A stretch of DNA of 45,634 bases from Falsirhodobacter sp. 20TX0035 (GTDB lineage: Bacteria > Pseudomonadota > Alphaproteobacteria > Rhodobacterales > Rhodobacteraceae), in contig NZ_JAQMHV010000018.1 of NCBI RefSeq assembly GCF_028307215.1, positions 1-45,634 on the forward strand, read 5' to 3'. Every line of letters begins with the position of its first letter. The first letter of the stretch is position 1. A program made the position numbers and the translations under genes. The notes under the pieces were generated by a model. It did not search any database. It saw only the letters and a program-made list of their open reading frames with translations, and had not been told where the DNA came from. This document shows positions 8,301 to 14,149 of this stretch, one piece after another.

Positions 8301-9649
8301 GCAACGGCGACGTGATCAGCGGGTTCGAGAACCTGACGGGTTCGGGCTTCGCCGACACGCTGACGGGGGACGGGCTGGCCAACACGATCGTGGCGGGCGA
8401 CGGGGCCGACCTGATCGACGCCGGGGCGGGCAATGACAGCGTCAACGCCGGCGCTGGCGACGACACCGTCATCGGCGGCGCGGGGGCGGACACGCTGAAC
8501 GCCGACGGCGGAACCGACACGTTGTCCTATGCAGGATCGGCGGCGGGCGTGAATGTGAACCTGGCCACGGGCGCCACGGCCGGCGGCGACGCCGCAGGCG
8601 ACGTCATCAACGGGTTCGAGAACCTCACGGGCTCGGCCGGCAACGACACGCTGACGGGCGGCGATGACGCCAACACGCTGTTGGGCGGCGCGGGTAACGA
8701 CAGCCTGAACGGCGGGGTCGGCAACGACAGCCTGAACGGCGGCGACGGCAATGACACGCTGGTGGGCGGAGCCGGCTTTGACACCCTGAACGGGGGCCTT
8801 GGCGCCGATGCCATGACCTTCGGGCGGGGCGATCTGGCCGATGGCGGCGACGGAAGCGACACCTTCACGCTGGACGACCTGATCGACAACGAGAATGGCG
8901 CGACGAACACGCCGGACGAGGTCATCACCATTGCCGGCGGCGGGCAGGACACCACCCCCGGCGGTGGAGACATTCTGGACCTGAGCGCGAACACCGGCTG
9001 GCGCAACACGCCCGGCACCGTGGCCGGATCGGGCACGATCACGCTCTCGGACGGGACGCTGATCAACTACACCGGAATCGAGCAGATCATCTGCTTCACC
9101 CCTGGCACGATGATCCGCACGCTGGGCGGCGCCCGCGCGATCGAGACGCTGAAGGAGGGCGACATGGTCCTCACTCGCGACCGCGGGATGCAGCCCATCC
9201 GCTGGATCGGCACGACGGCCGTGGCGGGCACCGGAGCGTTCGCACCGGTCCGCCTGCGCAAGGGCGCAGTGCCGGATCTGACGGCGGACCTACTGGTCTC
9301 GCCGCAGCACCGGATGCTGGTGGAGGGCTACCGTGCGGAGCTTTTGTTCGGCGAGCGCGAGGTCCTCGCCTCGGCCAAGCACATGGTGGACGATCGCTAC
9401 GTCACCGTCGAGGAGACGGAGCGCGTGATCTACATCCACATGCTGTTCGACCAGCACGAGGTCGTCTTTGCCAATGGCGCCGCCACCGAAAGCTACCACC
9501 CCGCAAGCTATGGTCTAGGCGGTATCTGCGAGGCGGCGCGGGAAGAACTCTTCGCGTTGTTCCCGGACCTGCGCTCCATGCCCGAAGCCTATGGCAAGAC
9601 GGCCCGCCGCGTGCTCAAGAGTTTCGAAGCCCGCGCATTGGCTTGGTAA
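5351..9649 (+). CDS. RTX calcium-binding secreted protein with C-terminal Hint domain
   Basis: A 1432-aa protein without an N-terminal signal peptide, as expected for type I secretion. Residues 1-175 form an N-terminal domain (MPTTFNWIYLGRSTTFVDPT) of unknown role. Residues about 175-1180 are glycine/aspartate nonapeptide repeats (GGxGxDxLx) that bind calcium as beta-rolls, organised in modules of about 97 aa that each contain a SGSTAGVAVNLATG-like strand and an F-E-N-x-T-G-S block. Residues 1248 to about 1390 are a Hint_2 (hedgehog/intein-like) domain starting CFTPGTMIRT with Cys1248 as the presumed nucleophile, including LVSPQHRML and DQHEVVFANG. Such RTX-Hint proteins are frequent in Rhodobacterales; whether they self-cleave is not settled. 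No type I secretion genes lie nearby. It is the largest cargo of the IS66-bounded element. Confidence 0.88.
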   Translation: MPTTFNWIYLGRSTTFVDPTEGNTTIENGAALQGTTYGAPAAPLYSRLVSSELTTNTGRADIYDPNNSTNNDQFTTTINGTQQTLTYDGGGIYTGTITYANGTTATSTVLRIVQATNGDLFLAPPAVGGSDPTLSAQAIQSLTLTTFNGALDYLVDRQTQIFKDYVVQGSAGNDLINGSFAEAGGSDFVDANDGPNGSNNDDIRAGAGNDTILAGLGNDIVDAGTGNDSVQGGAGADTLNGGADFDTVDYSESTAGVNVDLTAGTGAGGTAAGDVLSNFEAVTGSAFNDTLTGSATADSLLGGAGDDVLVGNSGNDTLTGDLGNDTITGGAGADSLTGGAGTDTVSYSGSTAGVAVNLATGAGAGGDAAGDVLGGFENITGSAFADTLTGDAAANLIDAGGGNDTVIGGDGADTLNGGADIDTVNYSGSAAAVNVNLTTGLGAGGSAAGDVLSNFEHVVGSAFNDTLTGSVNADSLTGGDGNDSLVGNAGNDTLIGDAGNDTLAGGAGADALVGGAGLDLADYSTSGGALQINLATGAITGGDATGDTVTGMDGAIGTSFNDTMVGFDQAGAAPNFYTNVFYGAAGDDVLSGLGGGDSLYGGTGNDTIYGDREGNTFVGADADLLDGGDGNDLLDGGADNDTVTGGAGSDTVRGGIGADSLDGGADIDTLDYSTSAAGVAVNLATGATSGGDAAGDVISNFENLTGSALNDTLTGDANANTITGGAGADLIDAGAGADNVDAGVGDDAVTGGAGADTLAGGAGIDTVSYSGSTAGVAVNLASGAASGGDAAGDVLSGFENLTGSANNDTLTGDANANTITGGAGADLIDAGAGADSVAAGAGNDTVIGGAGADTLDGGVDTDTLSYAGSTAGVAVNLATGAASGGDATGDVVSNFENVTGSALADALTGDINANVIDGGDGSDLIDAGAGADNVIAGAGDDTVTGGAGADTLAGGAGTDTLSYSGSAAGVSVNLATNIVSGGDGNGDVISGFENLTGSGFADTLTGDGLANTIVAGDGADLIDAGAGNDSVNAGAGDDTVIGGAGADTLNADGGTDTLSYAGSAAGVNVNLATGATAGGDAAGDVINGFENLTGSAGNDTLTGGDDANTLLGGAGNDSLNGGVGNDSLNGGDGNDTLVGGAGFDTLNGGLGADAMTFGRGDLADGGDGSDTFTLDDLIDNENGATNTPDEVITIAGGGQDTTPGGGDILDLSANTGWRNTPGTVAGSGTITLSDGTLINYTGIEQIICFTPGTMIRTLGGARAIETLKEGDMVLTRDRGMQPIRWIGTTAVAGTGAFAPVRLRKGAVPDLTADLLVSPQHRMLVEGYRAELLFGEREVLASAKHMVDDRYVTVEETERVIYIHMLFDQHEVVFANGAATESYHPASYGLGGICEAAREELFALFPDLRSMPEAYGKTARRVLKSFEARALAW
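6097..8817 (+). repeat. tandem 291-bp modules within the RTX gene
   Basis: The same coding pattern returns at 6097, 6388, 7363, 7654, 7945, 8236 and 8527; most steps are exactly 291 bp (97 codons). One shorter step of 237 bp follows 6388, and a divergent insert occupies about 6910-7200. The regular period at DNA level points to growth by unequal recombination between modules. Confidence 0.8.
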
Positions 9650-9671
9650 GGCCATAAAAGACATGAATCAG

Positions 9672-9701
9672 GAAAGCGCGGAGCGAAAGATCCGCGCTTT
9701 C
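9672..9701 (+). terminator. terminator-like hairpin after the RTX gene
   Basis: An 11-bp perfect stem, GAAAGCGCGGA (9672-9682) and TCCGCGCTTTC (9691-9701), with an 8-base loop lies 22 bp after the RTX stop. Its 3' arm ends in TTTC, giving a short T tract; it could work in both directions. Confidence 0.6.
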
Positions 9702-9871
9702 ACTTACCATCCTGGACACCTGCGCGACCTGATGCCTTGGGCCGGGCGCGCTTGTCATGAATGATCAACCGGAGCTTGAACCGGCAGCCTCTCCTTATGA
9801 ACGACGGAGTTACAGAGAGCCGGTCACAGGGCTCTTGCCGTGTTCGACAAGGTCTGTCCCTTTTCCGCTCC

Positions 9872-10051
9872 TTAACCCTGCGCAGCGAGAGCTTCGTAGA
9901 CGCGGCGAAGATCATGGAGCAGGTTGCCCAAGGTGATATCGGCGGGCAGGCCCCTAGCGGTGGCGGGATTAGGAACAAGGCCACATACGTAAGGTTCCGT
10001 CGCGTGCACGCTTAGATTGCAATCGACTTCGGTCAAGGGTTTACGATCCAT
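9872..10051 (-). CDS. small unknown protein (59 aa)
   Basis: An ORF of 59 codons plus stop begins MDRKPLTEVDCNLSVHATEP and ends in DLRRVYEALAAQ. GAGGGGA lies about 9 bases before the ATG. Composition is varied and protein-like, with a predicted helix at the C-terminus and no membrane segment or signal. I do not recognise the family. It lies between the RTX gene and the 3' end of an IS1182 copy, transcribed against the RTX gene, inside the composite element. It might be a passenger gene or a small regulator. It is shorter than the usual annotation cutoff and could be missed by automated calls. Confidence 0.4.
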   Translation of the reverse strand: MDRKPLTEVDCNLSVHATEPYVCGLVPNPATARGLPADITLGNLLHDLRRVYEALAAQG

Positions 10052-10097
10052 GGCGAGCGTCCCCTCGGGTTCTCTTCGAACGTCCGCTGTGGGCTTA

Positions 10098-11564
10098 GGC
10101 TGTGTAGAAACTCATCGCCGATGACAGCTTGTTTCGGCGAGGATGAGAATGATCCGCCATGGGACAGATTTCGGCAGGACGTGGGTTGAGCGTCCTTTTC
10201 AGGCTTTCACCTCGGCCCTCAGCCCGCGGATCCCGATCAGCGCCACCATGCGCTTGATGTTGTAGGCGAGGACGTTCAGCGCAATTTCCGTCTTCACGTT
10301 CCTCAGCCTGCGGGTCAGGAAGTGGCTCGTGCCCATCCAGCCCTTGAGGGTGCCGAAGGGGTGCTCGACGGTGCCGCGGCGCACCGTCATCGGTTCTGTC
10401 AGTCCGATCAGCCTGGCCCGCGCCGCCCCGATCAGGTGCTCGTGCGCCCACCGCGTGATCCGGCGCTCCTTGCCGGTCGTGCAGCGGGTCTTCATCAGGC
10501 CGCCGCCGCAGTCGCCGGTCCAGTAACGGCGCAGTTCCAGCCCGTCTTCCTCGGTGGTGTAGCGGTAGGTCAGCGCTTGTCCGGCAGGGCAGCGATAAAC
10601 ATCCGCATCAGCCTCGTAGGCGAAGTCGGGCTTCACATACATGCCCTTGACCCGGTTCGGTGATGTCTCCGGCTTCGGGACCGTCGTGGTGATGCCTGCC
10701 TCATGGCAGGTCAGGATCTGCCGCCCGCTGAAGTAGCCCTTGTCGGCCAGAACATGCATGATTTCGCGATGAAGCGCCTCCTGCGCGGCCCGTGCCATTG
10801 GCATCAGAAGGTCGCGATCGTGGCCCTGATTGGTGACGTCATGCACGACGATCAGATGCGTTTCCGCATCGACGGCGGTCTGGACGTTGTAGCCGACCAT
10901 GCCGCTGTTCCGCGCGCTCGTGGCCATGGCGCGGACATCGGGATCGCTCAGGGAGATCTGTCCCTCCGGTGCATCGGCCAGCGCCCGATCCATGGCTTGC
11001 GGATGCTGGATGTGCTGGCGGACGCGGCCGTAACGCTTGGCCAAGTGCGCGACCTTCTCGGCCCGGACCCCACCTTCCTCCTGCCGATCCACCCGGACCA
11101 TCTCGGCAGTGTAACGTTCCACGTCCGCCTCCAGATGGGCGATGCGGCTGGCGATCTTGCCCTTGGTGAAGTTCCGGTCGCGGGAGTTCACCGCCCGGGA
11201 CTTGCTGCCGTCAATGGCGACGCATGCGCCCTTGAGCACACCGATGCGTCGGCACAGCTCCATGAACCGGGCGCAGGTGCGGCGGATGTCAGGGCCGTTG
11301 TCGCGGCGGAAGTCGGCGATGGTCTTGTGATCGGGCACCAGCCGGCCGGTCAGCCACATCAGTTCGACGTTGCGTCCCGCTTCACGTTCCAGCCGGCGGC
11401 TCGACGGGATCCGGTTCAGGTAGCCGTAGATGAACAGCTTGAGCAGAACGGCAGGATGATAGCCCGGGCGACCGGTTCGAGCGTGCGCCGCCCGTCCGAA
11501 CCCCAGGTCTATCAGATCAAACTCGTCGACGAAGAGGTCGACCACCCGGACTAGGTGATGCGAA
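10098..11564 (-). mobile_element. IS1182-family element, left end missing
   Basis: The 3' boundary is about 10098, where the plus strand reads GGCTGTGTAGAAACTC, a sequence I associate with ends of IS1182 elements in alphaproteobacteria. The opposite terminus is not found: at about 11564 the transposase frame joins IS66 tnpB directly. With one inverted end gone it should not move on its own. Confidence 0.55.
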
Positions 11565-11686
11565 CCGTAGAACGGGTCGAGGTCGAATTCGGCACGCACA
11601 AGCGCCGCAAGACCGTCCATTCCCTTCCGGAAGTCGACAGGCTGGGTTGCGATGTAGATGCGGAAGTGGCCGGATGGCGTGATCAT
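10199..11686 (-). CDS. IS66 TnpB N-terminus fused in frame to IS1182 transposase
   Basis: Residues 1 to about 41 (MITPSGHFRIYIATQPVDFR, then KGMDGLAALVRAEFDLDPFY) are the start of IS66-family TnpB. From SHHLVRVVDLFVDEFDL onward the protein is an IS1182-family DDE transposase with GRPGYHPAVLLKLFIYGYLN, VAIDGSKSRAVN (first Asp), HVLADKGYFSG (second Asp) and GTVEHPFGTLKGWMG (Glu). The 495-aa frame is open throughout, so all three catalytic acids remain, but roughly the first 25 residues of a normal IS1182 transposase have been replaced by TnpB sequence. Its ATG overlaps the tnpA stop (ATGA), so it inherits the coupled IS66 translation signal. Whether the chimera binds any IS end is unknown. Confidence 0.75.
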   Translation of the reverse strand: MITPSGHFRIYIATQPVDFRKGMDGLAALVRAEFDLDPFYGSHHLVRVVDLFVDEFDLIDLGFGRAAHARTGRPGYHPAVLLKLFIYGYLNRIPSSRRLEREAGRNVELMWLTGRLVPDHKTIADFRRDNGPDIRRTCARFMELCRRIGVLKGACVAIDGSKSRAVNSRDRNFTKGKIASRIAHLEADVERYTAEMVRVDRQEEGGVRAEKVAHLAKRYGRVRQHIQHPQAMDRALADAPEGQISLSDPDVRAMATSARNSGMVGYNVQTAVDAETHLIVVHDVTNQGHDRDLLMPMARAAQEALHREIMHVLADKGYFSGRQILTCHEAGITTTVPKPETSPNRVKGMYVKPDFAYEADADVYRCPAGQALTYRYTTEEDGLELRRYWTGDCGGGLMKTRCTTGKERRITRWAHEHLIGAARARLIGLTEPMTVRRGTVEHPFGTLKGWMGTSHFLTRRLRNVKTEIALNVLAYNIKRMVALIGIRGLRAEVKA

Positions 11687-12108
11687 CGGTCACCCTCCAG
11701 AACCTTCAGCACAGCCAGAAGAGCGTCCACCGGATAGTCGGCAGGTATGCACAGCGCTGTGTAACGCCCTTGTATGCGGATGAAGGACGCGGTGGGGGCA
11801 ACATCCTCGACGGCCTCCTGCCGTTCCTCCAGAAGCGTCACCTCCTTGAACATCTGGTACGACTTGCGCCACGGCCGGGAGTGTGCGCCTTTCCCGATCA
11901 CTTCCGCCTTCCACTGGTAGATCTGAGATGTCTCGACCTTGCAGACGTCCTTGATGTCGCCGACCGTCATCTCCTTCGCGGCCAGCTTGCCAGCAATGAA
12001 GCGCTTGAACTCGAGGGACCAGAGGCGGCCACCACATCGTCGTTCACAGGGATGCTGAACCCGAACGCCTCGAAGATCTGGCCACTGGTTTCCGGAAGGG
12101 TTGCTTGT
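11683..12108 (-). pseudogene. IS66-family TnpA, start region broken
   Basis: The readable part gives RLWSLEFKRFIAGKLAAKEM, then TVGDIKDVCKVETSQIYQWK, a helix-turn-helix of the IS3/IS66 OrfA type, and ends YPVDALLAVLKVLEGDR, the usual IS66 TnpA tail. Its stop overlaps the tnpB start. The frame has no ATG, GTG or TTG upstream of the ATG at 11970, which falls inside the helix-turn-helix. A different frame upstream (SIPVNDDVVAA, from a GTG) is probably the original start, so a small indel near 12020 seems to have broken the gene. Confidence 0.6.
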
Positions 12109-12203
12109 TCACCGGCACATCCTCGTTTTCTCCGCAAGGTGATGTTACCGGACGTGGAGCGCCGCCGGCAGGCGCGGGGGCAGGCGCCGGATGCAACGCT
12201 TAC
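12024..12203 (-). mobile_element. IS66-type left end, copy B
   Basis: On the minus strand it begins GTAAGCGTTGCATCCGG at 12203 and runs into the tnpA remnant. It matches 935-1114 read on the plus strand, so the two copies face each other. Confidence 0.6.
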
Positions 12204-12211
12204 GTTCGATC
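12204..12211 (+). repeat. right 8-bp target-site duplication
   Basis: GTTCGATC abuts the IS66-type end. Its partner is GATCGATC at 927-934, same orientation, one mismatch. Confidence 0.5.
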
Positions 12212-12370
12212 CGCGGAACAGGACGCTCGCTAGTCCCCCCCACTGGGGTTCACCACGATCCGGTCGATCAATCCGCGGATCGTGTCCTTGGCTTCAGGCG
12301 CGCACTCCGCCAAAGATGCTACATTATCCGCGCCTTTGAACAGTGTCGCAAACGGCGCGGCGCCAAGCTA
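12212..12370 (-). pseudogene. serine recombinase, internal fragment
   Basis: The minus strand reads FKGADNVASLAECAPEAKDT, then IRGLIDRIVVNPSGGD and a TAG at 12230-12232. The block A-x-E-x-x-R-G-L-I-D-R-I-V is typical of the segment just before the C-terminal tail of large serine recombinases. Deleting one base from the G run just before the stop lets the frame continue through the 8-bp repeat into the fragment at 601-934 as ERPVPRIDPEVGAPGGHRME. Nothing recombinase-like is visible upstream of about 12370; the catalytic domain is gone. Confidence 0.5.
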
Positions 12371-12491
12371 GCGGGCAGGAACAAGAATACCCGCGTTACA
12401 GGCTCCGCCTTAAATATGCCACGCAGCGATATACAGTTAATCTGCATAGTTCGAAAGCCCGTCTGCCTTGATCTCAAACGGGCTTATCTTC
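12371..12491. terminator. terminator for the efflux gene, plus spacer
   Basis: An 8-bp stem AAGCCCGT (12455-12462) with ACGGGCTT (12478-12485) and a 15-base loop lies just after the stop of the minus-strand gene at 12492. Read on the minus strand it ends in GGGCTTTCG. No gene is seen in the rest of the spacer. Confidence 0.5.
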
Positions 12492-13922
12492 TTAGTTCGC
12501 CGCCACCTGAGCCGGCGTCGCAGCAGGTGCGGCAGCACGTGGGCCGATGCCAGCCCCGGCCGTGGCCACTGACAGCGTGACATAGTTCAGCGCCTGCTGA
12601 CGGATCGCCTGCGCCAAGGAGTTGCGGGCGTCCAGAAGCGAACGCTCGGCGTCCAGTACCGTGAAGAACTCCGTGTCGCCGATGTCGAAGCTGGTGCGCG
12701 CCAGGTCCACCGCCTCTTGTGCCGCGCTGACCAGACGGCGTTGCGCTTCGATATTGCGGGCGTCGCGGTTGTAGGCGGCAAGGGCGTTCTCCACCTCCTC
12801 GACCGCGTCCAGCACCGTCCCCTGATAGGCCAGACGTTGCTGCACCGCTCGAGATTCCGCGATGGACAGGTTGGCGTTGTTGGCCGCGTTGAAGATCGGC
12901 AGGTTCAGTTGAGGGCCGAAGCTCCACGTCTTGATGGTGCCACCGCCCGAAATCTGCGTGGGCGTCACCGTTCCCGTCAGCGACAGCGACGGGAAGAACG
13001 CCGCGCGCGCCACGCCGACGTTGAACACGCTGGCCGCATACTGACGTTCCGCTGCCAGAACGTCCGGACGGTTGCGGATCGCCTCGGCCGGCACGCCGAC
13101 GCTGGCGCGGAAACGGGGGCGCGGTTGCGGGCCGCCGCTTTGCAGCATGGCCTTCAACGTCGAAATCCGCTGGTTCGTCAGGGTGCCAAGGCTGTTCACC
13201 GCCTGATCGTAGCCGACCTCCAGCGAAGGAAGCTGCGCCTCGGCCTGCGCCACCAGCTGCTGGGCCTGAACCAGTTCCAGACGCGGCGCGCTGCCGTATT
13301 CCACCTTGGTCTGCGTCAGATCCAGCGATTCGCGGCGGCTGGAGATGCTTTGACGCGTCAGCGCGATCGCTTCCTGATAATAGCGCGCCGTGATGTAGGA
13401 CTGCGCGATCGCCGACATCATGGTCAGGCGCGCCACGTCCACTGACAGATAGGCCGCGTCCAGCTGGGCCGAAGCGGCGGCACGGGCGTTGCGGTTGCGC
13501 CCGAACAGGTCCAGCGTCCAGGACACGTTGCCCGTCACCGACGAGGATTCGACCACGGGGCTCGCGCCTTCCGGCCGCCCGCGCGAGGCGGAGGCCCCGA
13601 GCGACACGTCCGGGATGTCGTTGGCGCCCGTCAGGCGGGCGTTGGCCCGCGCCTCGTTGATCGCCTCGATCGCCTGGGCCACGTCCAGGTTCCGTGCCAG
13701 ACCGGCCGTCAGCAGCTGGTTCAGGCGGGAATCGTTGAAGGAGGCCCACCACTGCTGGCCCCGCGTCACGTCCCGTTCCGGCGCCGGCGCGCTGAACGTC
13801 GCCGGCAGGTCGGCCGTGGGGGCGGTGTAGTCCATGGCGCAGCCCGCCAGGAAGATGGCCGCCAGCGCCAGCGCAGTGGTGTTACGCGCAACACGAAGAA
13901 GGGGGGAGGGCGTCTCGCTCAT
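12492..13922 (-). CDS. outer membrane efflux lipoprotein (NodT/OprM family)
   Basis: A 476-aa TolC-like outer membrane channel subunit of RND-type or related efflux pumps. It has a lipoprotein signal with lipobox LAGC, so Cys28 is probably lipidated. Two outer-membrane-efflux (OEP) repeats follow: the first around GQQWWASFNDSRLNQLL and LFGRNRNARAAASAQLDAAY, the second around IRNRPDVLAAERQYAASVFN and VARAAFFPSLSLTG. The coiled-coil periplasmic barrel and LAYQGTVLDAVEEVENALAA fit the family, and length is normal. ATG 13922 is preferred to the GTG one codon earlier. No membrane-fusion or inner-membrane pump gene is adjacent, so it is an orphan here, and its drug or metabolite specificity cannot be deduced. 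Confidence 0.9.
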   Translation of the reverse strand: MSETPSPLLRVARNTTALALAAIFLAGCAMDYTAPTADLPATFSAPAPERDVTRGQQWWASFNDSRLNQLLTAGLARNLDVAQAIEAINEARANARLTGANDIPDVSLGASASRGRPEGASPVVESSSVTGNVSWTLDLFGRNRNARAAASAQLDAAYLSVDVARLTMMSAIAQSYITARYYQEAIALTRQSISSRRESLDLTQTKVEYGSAPRLELVQAQQLVAQAEAQLPSLEVGYDQAVNSLGTLTNQRISTLKAMLQSGGPQPRPRFRASVGVPAEAIRNRPDVLAAERQYAASVFNVGVARAAFFPSLSLTGTVTPTQISGGGTIKTWSFGPQLNLPIFNAANNANLSIAESRAVQQRLAYQGTVLDAVEEVENALAAYNRDARNIEAQRRLVSAAQEAVDLARTSFDIGDTEFFTVLDAERSLLDARNSLAQAIRQQALNYVTLSVATAGAGIGPRAAAPAATPAQVAAN

Positions 13923-13998
13923 CACATCGATCTCATCTCTGACGGGCGGGAGGAGCCCGTTCCTCGTTTTCCGTGAACATCCGACCCCGTGTCATTGA

Positions 13999-14013
13999 AA
14001 CGAAACGTTCGTT
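13999..14013. promoter_or_regulatory. inverted repeat upstream of the efflux gene
   Basis: AACGAA-ACG-TTCGTT, a perfect palindrome with 6-bp arms, lies 77 bp before the efflux gene start. It resembles TetR-family operators in shape. No TetR gene is next to it, so the link is inference. Confidence 0.35.
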
Positions 14014-14149
14014 CGGATACTTGCCTCGGTCTTACGCTGGCTTCAAAGACGAGTAAACACCCCTTGAGCCTGCAAGACAATCGCGCGCCTGCAGGGGTGT
14101 CGTGCAGGCGAACCGGGGTGGCGGCGGGGCCTGAACCCCGCCCGTTCTG

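Larger units (their letters stand above)
935..12203. mobile_element. IS66-bounded composite transposon-like element (11.27 kb)
   Basis: Both ends carry the same roughly 180-bp IS66-type left end in opposite orientation (935-1114 plus, 12203-12024 minus), each beginning GTAAGCG at the outer edge. Outside them lie 8-bp direct repeats and then two pieces of one serine recombinase gene. The interior holds an aldo/keto reductase and LysR pair, a dead transposase, the RTX-Hint protein gene, a small ORF and an IS1182 remnant. No IS66 tnpC or intact tnpB is present, so the element cannot supply all of its own transposition proteins. Confidence 0.55.

Noticed and set aside
5351-9649. CRISPR-like or satellite array suggested by regular 291-bp repeats
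   Set aside because: The repeats are in frame within one protein and encode RTX modules; there are no short identical repeats with unique spacers.
12189-12580. Plus-strand frames across the end of the efflux gene and recombinase fragment
   Set aside because: They run through the terminator and antisense to better supported minus-strand sequence.
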